From Laetiporus sulphureus 93-53 (Eukaryota; Basidiomycota; Agaricomycetes; Polyporales; Laetiporaceae): DNA of 64,000 nt. Below are positions 26,531 through 38,056 of the stretch, in pieces. Location of the stretch: the NCBI RefSeq assembly GCF_001632365.1, contig NW_024468512.1, positions 635,368-699,367 of the forward strand. Direction: 5' to 3'. The notes beneath the pieces are model-generated. The model was not told where the DNA came from, made no database searches, and worked only from the letters and a program-made list of their open reading frames with translations. Position 1 is the first letter of the stretch. The number at the start of each line of letters is the position of its first letter. A program made the translations under genes and the position numbers.

Positions 26531-27939
26531 CCGGAGTTTCTGATGACGGAGCAGGCTCGTAGTGTAAGGTTCGGGAATGATTACGATTTTGGCTTTACGA
26601 CGTGGATGATTCATAGATTTACTATATCACGTTGGACACGCTAGACAACACATTGCATTGATTATAACATGAGCTGTTTGCTTTTGCTGCACATGTGTTC
26701 AGCCACAGAATCGCCTATCGAGCGCATTCGATCAGAAAGTACCGATTCCTACAGCGAGAAAGGTGTGAAAAATAATGGTTTTTCTTTTACTTTCCCCTGC
26801 TGCAGCATCCTACCATTTTCTGAGCCAATTATGGCTGTTTCATGCAAGTTCTTGTCCAGGAAAGGCACAGAACATGCTTTTCTAAACCTTTCCCCAAAAA
26901 CATTCCCCTTGATGGGAAAGGCTGGGCTATTCAATTAAATTCTAACACCTTTTCTGCAACAAGAATCTTTGCTGTGACGACAAGAGCCCCATCTGTCAAT
27001 ATTGGTCGTTAATCACCCGAAGGTATGATCCGAGCATTGCCGGCACACGGCATCTACTAGACGCCTTGAGATGGCAGATGTATCCTTGCGCCGGAGACAG
27101 ATACATGCTCTGCGAACAGTGCGAAGATTTTCTGATTGTGATTTGATACTTGAGCCTTGGAGGAATGCGATAATTGGACAAAGTACGTATCGTCATTACA
27201 GAACTTGACAAGGCGGTGATATATACATTGCGAAGCTGTCACGGGTGTTCCTGAGCTGTGGCTGGAGGGCGAGCAGATGAGATTTAATATGTCGATGTGC
27301 ATGTCAGTTCAAATGTGGCGGCCGGAGCCTGTCTGGGAGGCTACCGTACTGGCCTGTTCGCTTCCGCAGCTGATGGAAAAAAGGGCGTCAAGAGAATAGC
27401 GCAAGGATACATACAGATGCATCGAGGTCCATCGATCATCTCAATTGCAAGCACAATGTGACCCGACTCATCTGACCCACCGCGAGAGGTTCCTCGGGCA
27501 GGCGTCGCTTCGCGATGGAGATGAAGGTCATGCATCGATGCAGCCTTAAATCTAGAGGCTGGCAGCATCCTAGAATAACCCTCGGAAGGTGTAACTGACG
27601 GTCCTGCGTACTACGAGACGCCTAGGAGGCGGAGGAGCTCGCGAGCCGCCTGAGTGCAGCGCTCGGAATCGCCGTCGACAGGCTGAAGCGAGAAATTGCT
27701 GCTCTCGACGTTGATAGATTGCATGGCCACCGCAGGGCGAGATCGTCAGACAGATGAACAGAACGAGCTGAAAGGCGGGGGCTGGGGAGGATCTAGCTCA
27801 GCGTCGACTTATTGCCGCACGTGCCATTGCCAGAAGCTCGCCACCGCTCAAGCTCCCACACGTCCTCCTACCCACGCTCAACTGCCTCCTCCTCCGCTCT
27901 GCTCTCCTTGTCGCCCAGCTATCCTTACTCGTTGCCACA
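26531..27939. other. Gene-poor 1.4 kb spacer
   Basis: No supported gene. The part from about 26660 to 27000 is richer in A/T and in TTTT/CCCC runs than its surroundings, while 27560-27930 is GC-rich and is likely the promoter and 5' UTR of the GID4 gene. Open frames here are short and show no domain. Confidence 0.5.
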
Positions 27940-29562
27940 ATGCCATCCGAACAGCCTGCGCCCACTATCCATGACCAAACTCCACCCGAGCAGCCCCAGG
28001 GGCAGGTCAAGCTCTGCACCGCGTGCCATTGTCCGCTCTCCGCAGACTCAGTCAACACCTCATTTGTACTTCACAGCGACACTGACCCGAACGAGGCTGG
28101 CATCGTTTGCGGGCCATGCAGCACCCGGCTTGTGTCCCCACGCTCAGAGCCGCCCACCGTCAGGGTAGAGTTCTTCGAGATGGAGCGCGAGCTTCTCCGC
28201 CGCGCGGCTTCCTTGCAAGGAGGACACAATGAGGCTGCTGCGTTTCGACAGGATTCAGCTAATCATGCCTCACATATGACTGGCGCACCGTTCTACGATC
28301 CGCTTACGGATATGGACATCTCAGCGTCCAGCTCATTGTCGTCCGTCTCGTCCGACCGCAACGCCTCATGTGCACTATCCGGTACTCTGTCGGTAGCAAT
28401 GCCAGCATCTTCATCACTTTCCTCCGTTCGCCCTCTACTGAACCCGATTGATATCAAGTCTGCTGTCCCACATTCAACAGTGCGACCGGTTTATGGGTCA
28501 CAGCTTTCGGCAAGTCCGCTTGCTTCAGCATCTAGCATCAAGTCACGGTACAAGGCATCCCATACATCTTCGCCGGATCCGTTGGTGGATATCAGCCGAT
28601 TGCGAGTACGGTCACAAGGTCATCACTGTCTGTATCCCGGTGCAACCTTCCAAGGCACTCAGAAGAGTGGCCGGAACAGCTATGATGTCAATGTTACCAT
28701 TGTGGTCAGTACTATATCATCGACACCTAGACTTCCATACGACCCGATGTTGAGCTTTGTCTAATCTAGGATGTCGATTTTGCGTCATCTCACCTCTGTG
28801 GCTATCTTCGCATCCGTGGATTAACGGACGATTGGCCGGAACTTACCACATACTTCGATGCCGAGATTATCGGAAGTCGGTACGGCTTCTTAACTCGGAA
28901 TTGGGGAGCGAGCGAGCAGGAGGATATGGTGCATTGGGCCCGCTTTCCCGCTTTCCGGCATGTCAGGCACGAGTTGAAGAAACCTCACTTGACGATGAAG
29001 GACGGGAATCGTGGCGCCGTGTTCATGAGGTGGAAAGAGAAATTCCTGGTCCCTGATCACCGTGTGCAGGATATAAACGGTGCCAGTTTCGCAGGTACGT
29101 TTAATCACCGGCGCGATCCATAAGGAAGCGCTCAGTTCATATCTTCTGGTGAACTGAAGACATGACTGATGTATGTGTGGTTGTCCAGGATTTTATTATG
29201 TCTGCGTTGACTTCAATCCTCAACAATCTGGGTCCTCTGTCATTCACAGCCCGCAGTCGTCCACCTCACCTGAAGCGTCTTCGCATTTTTCTTCCTCCCA
29301 GCCGACCGCGAAGCCTGAACTCAACAGCCGCGCACGACGGGCATCCATAAATTCCGGTGCGCGGCGATCAGGGCGTTCACAATCTCGAGGCTTTCCTCCA
29401 GCGCCCGTGGCTACCATGAGTGGATTCTACTTCCATCAGAACTCAGAGCCGTAAGTCGAATTCGCACACCGCTTGTACTGTACTTATCAGCTGATCAGAT
29501 ACCAACAACTGTCGTTGATTCATGTGCCGGAGCACACAACGTCCTGTTTCGAGTTCAGATGA
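27940..29562 (+). CDS. GID4: GID4/Vid24 substrate receptor of the GID/CTLH ubiquitin ligase
   Basis: Receptor that binds N-terminal (Pro/N-degron) substrates, classically gluconeogenic enzymes, for ubiquitination by the GID complex. Four exons (27940-28704, 28770-29094, 29189-29450, 29499-29562), 471 aa. The Vid24 beta-barrel runs from LYPGATFQGTQKSGRNSYDV through LCGYLRIRGLTDDWPELTTY, FDAEIIGSRYGFLTRNWGAS, RGAVFMRWKEKFLVPDHRVQ and ASFAGFYYVCVDF to MSGFYFHQNSEPYQQLSLIH. The N-terminal 230 residues are a Ser-rich extension opening with a possible zinc knuckle (CTACHCPLS ... CGPC). A Ser/Arg-rich insert of about 60 residues splits the barrel near its last strands. Confidence 0.96.
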
Positions 29563-30044
29563 GGCATTCGATGACGATCGTGACATGAGATACCCGCTTT
29601 GAAAAGCTGTCCTGGGTTCTCAGTGAGTGAGACAGCGCATATTAGCATTGGTACTATTCTCGTGATCTGGCATCCCGCTCTCGAAATATCTAATGCGCGT
29701 TGTGAGTTCTTGTACGTACTTGAGTTACCCCCCCACCCTCACCCCCTCTTCACGGACCGCACATCACGCATTGCTGGCTACCTATCTCATATGTCCCCGC
29801 CTCTCTACGCATCGTGTCACGACCAGTCCTGTACGATTATTGTCATGTCCATATCAGTACTTATAATTGTTGTGGAAAACAAACTCGTGCATCCTGCGTG
29901 CAGCGTCCCCAAGCAGCAGCGTCACGAAAGCGGCCAGCTCGGCTATAGCCGATTGATAATAGGAAACAGTTACAGCACAGTCTCGATACCGGGCCTCTGG
30001 CCTTCCTCCCTCCCTCCTCCATTAGAGCCTTCCTTGACCCGACA
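29563..30044. promoter_or_regulatory. Intergenic/leader region upstream of casein kinase I
   Basis: About 480 bases between the GID4 stop and the kinase start on the same strand. It holds a C-rich run (about 29729-29750) and pyrimidine-rich sequence (29997-30030) just before the ATG, probably leader. No gene is seen. Confidence 0.45.
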
Positions 30045-32049
30045 ATGTCCTTGCACGCCAGCTCGTCCGCGTCGACCGCGAACATCGTCGGTGTGCACTA
30101 TCGTGTTGGCAAAAAGATCGGCGAAGGCTCGTTCGGGGTCATCTTCGAAGGTGCTGTCAAGGCTCCGTGCTGTTCTCGTCCTGGCTGTAGCTCATACGAC
30201 GTCCATTCCTCTCTCATCTAGGAACCAACTTGCTCAACTCTCAGACTGTGGCCATCAAATTTGTAACGCGCTGTCTTCGTGCACACGGCATTACATACTG
30301 AAGCCCATGGCGACCGTCTACTAGGAACCCAGGAAAGCAGAGGCGCCGCAACTTCGAGATGAGTGTCGGTCATACCGGATATTGGCAGGATGTCGTGCGT
30401 ATGGTTCCGTCTTCTTGCTGTGCTCCCCCTAAAGACAGGTTTGGACACAGCGGGGATACCCCAAATATACCACTTCGGGCAAGAAGGCTTGCATAATATC
30501 CTTGTAATCGACCTCCTGGGGCCCAGTCTGGAGGACTTGTTCGATATGTGTGGCAGGAAGTTCTCAATAAAGACGGTTTGCATGGCAGCACGTCAGATGG
30601 TTGGTGCATTTGCTCTCTGATGGCGTTGTAACCGTCTCAGCGTCCCCTTGTTATCCTCCAGATCACTCGGGTCCAAACAATACACGAGAAGAATCTGATA
30701 TACCGCGATATTAAGCCCGACAACTTCCTCATTGGCCGTCCCGGCACCAAGGCAGCCAATGGTCAGGACCATCGCTTCCCCCATATTTCTCGTACGCGAA
30801 GCACTTAACGACCCTCTGATCGCCAGTGATTCATGTCGTTGATTTCGGTATGGCCAAGCAATACCGCGATCCGAAGACTAAGCAGCACATACCGTATCGG
30901 GAACGGAAGAGCCTGAGCGGCACGGCTCGTTACATGAGCATCAACACTCATTTAGGCCGAGGTCGGCTACCTTCATACGTCTCTAATGTGATACGCTAAC
31001 ACGGGTGATCCTCAGAACAGTCTCGGAGAGATGATCTGGAGTCGCTTGGTCATGTTTTCATGTACTTTCTGCGAGGAAGCCTCCCATGGCAAGGTCTCAA
31101 GGCCGCGACAAACAAGCAGAAATATGAGAAAATCGGCGAGAAGAAGCAGACAACACCTATCAAAGAATTGTGTGAAGGGTTCCCAGGTATGGATGCTCCT
31201 CGTTTCCTGAACATTCGCATCGTTCATCGACAATTCAGAGGAGTTTGGCATCTATCTCAACTACGTTCGAAAACTCGGTTTCGAGGAAACGCCCGATTAT
31301 GATTTCCTGCGCGAGCTTTTCGCGAAGGTCATGAAAAACAATAACGACGTCGACGATGGTGTATATGATTGGAATCTGCTCAACGGTGAGCCGGTCTTTT
31401 GATATTTGATGAACGTGGGCTCATGTGCGATCAGGAGGCAAGGGCTGGGAAGCATCTCTTGTGAGCATTCTACAACATGCGACATGGTCGTGAATCTAAA
31501 CCTTTGTCTTCTTAGGGCCAGAACCAGATTCTTTCCCAAATCCAGAACACGGGACCAGTTCCGCAGGATCGTCGCAAGGAGGCGGAGCGCCAAGCACGCG
31601 ATGATCCAAGACGAGCATCCCAAGTTGGTGGCGCTGGCATTGCGCCCCCATCGCCTGCTCTTGTACGACAAGGATCCAAGCAGATGCCTGGAATCCAATC
31701 ACCTGGAGGTGGTAACACTCCTATGTCCTCAGCCGCGGCACAGATGGATGTCCCGATTGGTGCAATGCAGCTGCGGATGAGCCAACAAGCCAGTGCACAA
31801 CATCCTTATGCAAAAGCTGGCCGTGAATCTTATGCTCGTGATCAAACTCTGGAGGAATATTCTGCGACGCAGCAGCCATACGGACGGGCGTCTCCGATGG
31901 TCGCATCGGCAGCCGCGCCTGCAATCAGTGACGTCCGTGCACAGGGAGGCGAGATTGGCGCATCAAATGGTGGTGGTTACCAAACTCAAACGGAGGCCGA
32001 GCCGCCGAAGAGCACGCTTTGGAAGATCCTGACATGTCGATGTGGTTGA
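30045..32049 (+). CDS. Casein kinase I family Ser/Thr kinase, Yck/gamma-like with C-terminal Cys motif
   Basis: Acidophilic protein kinase of the CK1 family. Ten exons (30045-30150, 30222-30262, 30325-30394, 30451-30599, 30662-30761, 30827-30961, 31016-31186, 31239-31385, 31435-31460, 31516-32049), 492 aa. Gly loop [16 protein letters not shown] Lys [29 protein letters not shown], catalytic loop [24 protein letters not shown], and the CK1-specific [21 protein letters not shown] Gln/Pro/Ala-rich tail of about 150 residues ends [10 protein letters not shown]. The terminal CxC, typical for membrane-anchored Yck kinases, suggests palmitoylation or prenylation and plasma-membrane location. Confidence 0.97.
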
Positions 32050-32453
32050 CCCTCAGACTCAGTCTCTCCTGTCCGTTCGTTTTGCATTATATGATTCCTC
32101 ACTCTCGTTACGCGCTGTTCTCGTCCAACTTATACCTCCTTGCATTCATCATTGCTATCACATGTTCGGATCGCTTCTCCTTTGCTTCACTTACAGATAC
32201 TACGCTCCATAATGTTTTCCTTAATCATTTGCATGGCTCGATTGGCTTACATCAGGGTATCGTTGGTATAACACAGAGGTCACATACATCATGAAATTTG
32301 TCCATCTCGCCCATCTCGATCAGTCAGGTCTGGTCACCACAACTCGTTTGCTCTCCGCCCGCTCAAGTCGCTTCGTTCATATCGCCACATGGCGTCGCCC
32401 CTCGCATGCCATACGAAGACGCAGGCGCATGTACAGGGCATTCTGTAGCAACA
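32050..32453. other. Convergent 3' intergenic region
   Basis: About 400 T-rich bases between the stops of the casein kinase and the JmjC gene, which face each other. Probably two 3' UTRs; no gene is seen. Confidence 0.55.
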
Positions 32454-35400
32454 TTAGCCATGAATTGCTATGTTGAGGAAGAGCGAGATCATACCAGTAC
32501 CCTGTTGGTAGAGGTCCTGGCTATACTCCTCTGGCTCTGCTCCATTGCTTGCATGAGCAATCTGACGAGGCGGTGTCCTCGCATGGTCAGAATAATAGTC
32601 CGCTGCGTTTGTGACTTCACGTCTGGCCGAAACATCGTGCGGCCATTGTTCTTGAGGCGGCTGCGCGTTCGCATATGCTCTCTGTGGTGAGTGCTGGTTG
32701 ACTACGGCTCCCATGTCATGGTACCGACTACCTGTACGATGACCATTCTGAGTCTGACTGCGGTTATTTAGCTGAGGACCATTGTATGGATGATTGTTTG
32801 ATTGTTTATAGTTTCGTAAGGCTCTTTGTGGCTTGCGCATTCGATCGCCTTGCTGACGTGAATCTGTCGTAGGCCGATTCTCGTTCAACCAGTACCCTCG
32901 TGGGACTTGAAACTGCTCCCTTATCTGCCCAGTTCGACCGGGGAAGCTTTGTGCGTACGTACACTGGTTATTTTCGTGAAGGTCCGGCTGGTTTCCCTTG
33001 AGACAGCGCGTGAACATTGGTGCTATGAAGGAGCGGAGAATTAACCTGTCCAGACCGTGAAGGCTGTGCTGTATAGGCATAAGACGGGATATTGCGCGTA
33101 TGGATATGCTGATTGCTTCTGTCGCAATCCTGTTGCACTCCCTTGCAACATGTCATGAGCGAAGTTGCGACAGGAAAAAAAACCAGAGATCTGACCTGTT
33201 TGGACCACAAAGACTGTTCTACACTCGCACGCGGTGCAGTATCCCTCTCTGTCGGCGGGAAAGGGATCCCATGAGCAGTTAGGGTCCGGTCCGCGCGCGT
33301 ATGCTCTGTAGACTCGTTCTGCACGACTCGACGGAGTATAGGTACTATTAGCTCATTGAAGGACTCTTGCAAGGCACTCCTGATCGTTGCAAGGGAATCA
33401 GACGCGATGTTCGATCCGTCAAGAGGCGCCATTTTCAGTGTACCGTGCGATGAATTTGCTTCTCTCGCGAAGTTCGAGCGCGAGGAGGTATCTACTGGCA
33501 ATCGCGCGGCGAATTGACTTTTTAGAAGAGATATGTTCTGTTCCAGCTTTTCGAGCTGGTGCCATCGATTGATCGTCTCCTCAAGTTCCTGGATTCGTTT
33601 TCTATGTGACTCGGGTTCCGACTGGCTTTTGCGGGATTCCAACTCCGACGCTGCAGCTTCTTGGTATTGTTTTTCCTGTCTTTCTAAGCGGCTTGTTGTC
33701 GAGTCCAATTGCTCCTTTATCGAACTCAACTGTTCAGCGCTGAGCTTCATCTGTTCCTGCATGGAGCCGAATCGCTCATTGATGGATTGCAGCTGCTCGT
33801 TCTGGCGTTTCAGTCTCTCGTTGGTGGATTTCGATTGCTCATCGTAGCGGCCCAGTCGATCCACCGTGGATTTCGATCGCTCATCATAGCGCTTCAATTG
33901 CCCATCGTAGACCTCCAGTGATTCCTTGTAGGATGTCAACTGCGCCTCGAGGACTGTCACCCGCTTTTCAAGCCTCTCCTTCGCCTGAATATCTTCTTCA
34001 GAGCATGCCGCCACCGTCTATGGATGGTCACCTTAGTCAATTTTAGCCTGAATACAAAAATCGGACACACCACGGGAGATCTGCTGCTATATTTCGTAAC
34101 ACTCCGCTGGACGCCGGTTTTGAAACTTTGTGATTGCACTTCATTGTCAGGGATGCCTGGTGGCCTCCCAGCTGGACGTCTGAGCAATATCGAGTTTTTC
34201 ACCGAGCAATCAGGCGTAACAGGTGTAGTGGGTGCCATCAAAGGCATTTCATGTCGTTGCATGACGTGATGAGATGGTGATGCCATCCGACGTCCCTGTG
34301 CTGACAGGTTCAGGGAAGAACCGAAAGGGCGCGACGAGGGCATCTGTCTCAAGCTGCCTGATGCTTCTGGCTGACGATTGGCTTCACGCGATGCAGGCGA
34401 CGCGATGCTCGAACCAATTTGCACACGAGAAGAAATACGTTGATTGACTCGCGGTGCTCTTTCGTGAACAGATGATGATGTAGGCTTCAGGTTAGATACT
34501 TGACGGGGAGGGTTTACTTTGGCCTGCGGAGTCCGACGCTTGTCAACAGTGCAATCTTATCTAGGTGAACATGAAGCAATGACTCACAACGTGAGCGTTG
34601 CTTCCCGTTTCGGAGATTCCGACCTTTCTATCGGCACCCTTTGTTGTCCGCTTCGTCGGCCGTGGATCAAGTTCAGGCGGGAGAACACGTTTAAGGCGCA
34701 AATACTCTGACGGCAACGTCGGTATCAGCACGTAGAATTTTGGTCTTTCCTTTCGTGCTTCTATTCTGGAGTGCGTGGAATGGATAGTGGTATCAGGAGG
34801 AAGCGCCGGCGCCACCTCGTCCGCAACCAAACGTGTGGGGCTCGAGGTGCACTTCGCGTCCTGTGATGTCTGCATTTCTACATCAACATCGGATTCTACC
34901 TCTGTAAGAGGTAACCCGCGGGCATCGCCAGAAGAAACCCGAAGGGCCTGCTCGTCCATTGCTATCGACGGGTCACATTGCCCAGTCACAAAGTCAGTGA
35001 TGTGCGCCTCACTCTCTGTATCGGAGCCGGGGAGTTGTACCTGCGCGAGATCAAACTTAGAAGGCAGTGGACAAGCAGGCAGATTCAAAACCTACTTCGT
35101 GATCTGGGCCGTCGTACCAACCTCGTTTGACAAGTTTTTCTGCAATCGGCTTGCATTGTCGATAACACTGCGCCATAAGTACGAGCACGTCCCTTTGAGA
35201 CGAGGATTTAGCTGCCTTCTCAGCCTCTTTCACAAGCGACCGAGTCCGCTCAAATGCGGCAGCATTGTCTTTGTGCTGCTGGTGCCAAAGCTGCTCGTTA
35301 TGATCTCCGCTCATGTCAATGAGAGAGAACGCCTCAGCAGAATGTACTCCTTGTTGTAGGAGGTGCTCAAAGCAAATCGTATCGCGGCAAGGACCGTAAT

Positions 35401-37647
35401 GTACGGCGGAAAGGTAGGGAACCTCGTGGGAATTCATCGTTCCACAGTCTCGAACGAATTGACATGTTCGAGTCTCGTTTAGCTGAAGTGCAGTTCAGTA
35501 TGGCAAGCACCGCAGAAAACGAGACATAACACTTCACCTTATCGCGGAAATTCTCCCGAAGCTCGCGCAAAGCACATGCAGCCTCAAAAACCCGGATATG
35601 GTCGCCGTCGGTCAGAGAACTACGCCAGCACTTCAATCCCAATTGAATGCAGTAAAGTGGGCAGCTTACCTCTCGGTAAGCTCTGCAACAATTGTCGCTA
35701 TAGAGCGAGATTCCCCTTCTATGAGCTGTTTCAATGCATTCGCAGCGTTATTACGGTCCTGCAGGAGTTCTACAAACGGTCGGCATTGCACTGGTGTCAT
35801 CACACCACATCGACAAGAACGGCCTTCGACGTAGCAGGGTGCACATATCAAGAGGCCATCTCCATATCGGTCGGGTTTCTCTGCGCCCTGCGAAAGGCAG
35901 CTCTGGCATTCAAAGAAGCTCTGAAATATGTCGGCTCCGCAGAAGTCGCAGGCGACGTTGCGCGATTGCTCAATCTTCTGGCCCTTATCATTCTGCGGAA
36001 GGGAGGGAGGTCGCGCCCGCAAACCCGGGCGATTCTCGCCGAGCACGTTGATCTGCCGTCCACGCTTTGATACGAATTCTTCGCAAAGGAGCTCATCGAA
36101 TAAGTCCAAAAGACATTTGAGGGATTTCATCCGGCTTGAGATTGAGGTAGCAATCGAAGTAGATGGCGATGGCTGCGGCTCAGCGGTGTAGTGCAAGAGG
36201 GAGTGATACAGAACAGCCTTGACGCGATATTGTTCCGGCCGACAGACCCTAGAATTAGAATCTCCTCAGCCCTACATCGGACCAACTGGCCAAGTATGCG
36301 CACCGGCGATATATGGGCAGCTCATAGTGCAGAGCAGTACGCAAGCCTTTGAAAGTCATTCTTGACCACGACATCTTCATGGTCAAGCCTCCATGATTGA
36401 CGACTTGGTGACAACTCCTAGGAGGAACTAGCACCAGGTCGCCAAGCCTCTGTTCAGTTACATACACATTGAATGGTGCATTTGCGAATTCTTCTACAGT
36501 CGTCACATGGGTTTCCCAATCGAGCTCCTCCCCGAATTCCTTCTGGAAGTACTGGGCAACGTCGGGCGCAACGTTCGATGCAGTCATGAACCAGAAGGAA
36601 GAGCCACCTTTCTCGACGTAGCACATGATGTTATGGCCAGAAGAGCCACATAAGTCTTTGTGACAAGGAGTCAAAGTGTCACCGATGCCATAGTAGCACA
36701 TCAAGGATTCAACGGCTTCCTGTAGAGCTCTGTTGAGCAGGCTGGAGAGCCGTGTTATCGGAACTTACCTCTTGTGGCAAGTATTGTAGAAGGTCATCGG
36801 TACCCTGAGGGAGCAGATCATCGGGCAAAACTTTGGATGTTTGCAGCCATGACCTCCATTCTTCTGGGCACTCGGCATCCTTTGCGTAGAGGCGTTCGGA
36901 CTCTAGCGGGGTAGACTCAGCCTTGACATGCACGTCTGACGCTAGGGCAATGATCATACCCTCTGATCGGGTGAAGGGGTCCATTGCTCGAGAAGTGGTA
37001 ATGAATTCCCGAAGCGACATGTACTTGTCATTCCGATCGTGGCAATTCCTCACGGATACTCCTGGGTACGGTCATCATGAGCCGATAGACCTTTATGTTC
37101 TCAGAAGCTACAACATACGGTTGTTTCCATATTTCTCCAGCAACCAGTCTGCATCAAAGATTTGTTTTGCCCATTGTGCATGTTTATGCCAATCTTGGAT
37201 CACGAGAGGAACTCCTTCCCGTTCATGCTCATCAATGGCCTTCCGAACCATTTCAGGGTGCTCCATCGAGACTCTACGAATATTGACGAAGTTTTTGCCC
37301 TTTTGAAGCAATCTCTCGAGTTTCCAGCCTTTGGCGGTTATCGATGAGTTCACTATGAGAGCGGACTCAGGGTCAAGTTCAATGCGATGAGATGCCGAAT
37401 CCATGCTGCTACTTGTACTGGTGGATGAATATCGCGTATCCGTAGAAGATGGAGCACGCGACATTGGTGTAGAATGTGGCTGGGTATCACGTTGATCAGC
37501 AAGTCTCGATGTTGCTCTTAAGTTTGGCGTATCAGAGGAGCGCGTTTGATTATGCCAGCCTGCCAGATCTTTGCGCCGGGGATCCTCCATGAGTTGGCGT
37601 CGCATAGCCTCCATTGTCTTCCGTTCACGTTGTGCGCGTGGGTTCAT
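32454..37647 (-). CDS. JmjC-domain protein with Cys-rich finger and long repetitive coiled coil
   Basis: Eleven exons (37119-37647, 36769-37061, 36304-36719, 35670-36248, 35538-35619, 35096-35482, 34588-35040, 34071-34523, 33196-34017, 33046-33129, 32454-32996) keep phase and give 1546 aa. The JmjC domain carries the Fe(II) ligands: His and Asp in TPCHKDLCGSSGHNIMCYV (about 36656-36664) and His in RSCHQVVNHGG (36408-36410), so it should be a 2-oxoglutarate-dependent dioxygenase, perhaps a histone demethylase. A zinc-binding segment follows (CDFCGADIFQSFFECQSC ... CAPCYVEGRSCRCG), then a helical region (GPCRDTICFEHLLQQGVHSA), a disordered basic stretch (KERPKFYVLIP, KRTTKGADRK), and a coiled coil with repeated 14-residue units (YDERSKSTVDRLGR). 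A disordered Gln/Asn-rich end closes the protein. Substrate unknown. Confidence 0.88.
33825..33920 (-). repeat. Minisatellite-like 42-nt repeats coding for the JmjC protein's coiled coil
   Basis: Imperfect tandem units of about 42 bases, encoding 14 residues each (pattern YDxQxKSTxxRLxR), are recognisable at DNA level: the block GTGGATTTCGAT(T/C)GCTCATC occurs twice in close succession and decays into more diverged copies towards 33700. Fourteen residues equal two heptads, so unit gain or loss would keep the coiled-coil register. Confidence 0.7.
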
Positions 37648-38056
37648 GTCTTTGACTGGCTAGTGTGGATAACTTGAGTGTCTCAAGCGAGCATTCTTTG
37701 CTGGTCCTCGTACTCACCTACAGGTGGAGAATGTACCGAAATTCAGTGCAGCAATTCGACGAGGCGGTCTTGCCGTGGATGCAGAAGGCAAAGGATCGAT
37801 AACTTAGGGTCGAATATATATATTGCTTGCCCGTAGGCGGTGCCCGGGCAGTGTCACTGTGGCCCTCACCGCGGCGCGAGACATGTTGTGACAGACGCGC
37901 TATGTCACGCGAGGTGTCACGTCTTATGCTCGCAGGTCGCGTCTACCTAATAGCCTCGAGGTATCCACGACAATCGACGTGCATCAACTGTTGTCGACTG
38001 TAAACACTGTTGACGACTTCACTGTCTCTTCTGCGTCCAACGCTACGCCCATAGCG
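37648..38056. promoter_or_regulatory. Bidirectional promoter between JmjC gene and RING gene
   Basis: About 410 bases between two divergent starts. It contains a TATATATATT run at about 37815-37824 and several GTGTCAC/GTGACA copies (about 37850-37920) that form inverted pairs and may be factor-binding sites. No coding signal. Confidence 0.5.

Noticed and set aside
26660..27000. AT-rich, T-run segment considered as a transposon remnant
   Set aside because: No terminal repeats, no target duplication, no transposase or reverse transcriptase remnants in any frame.
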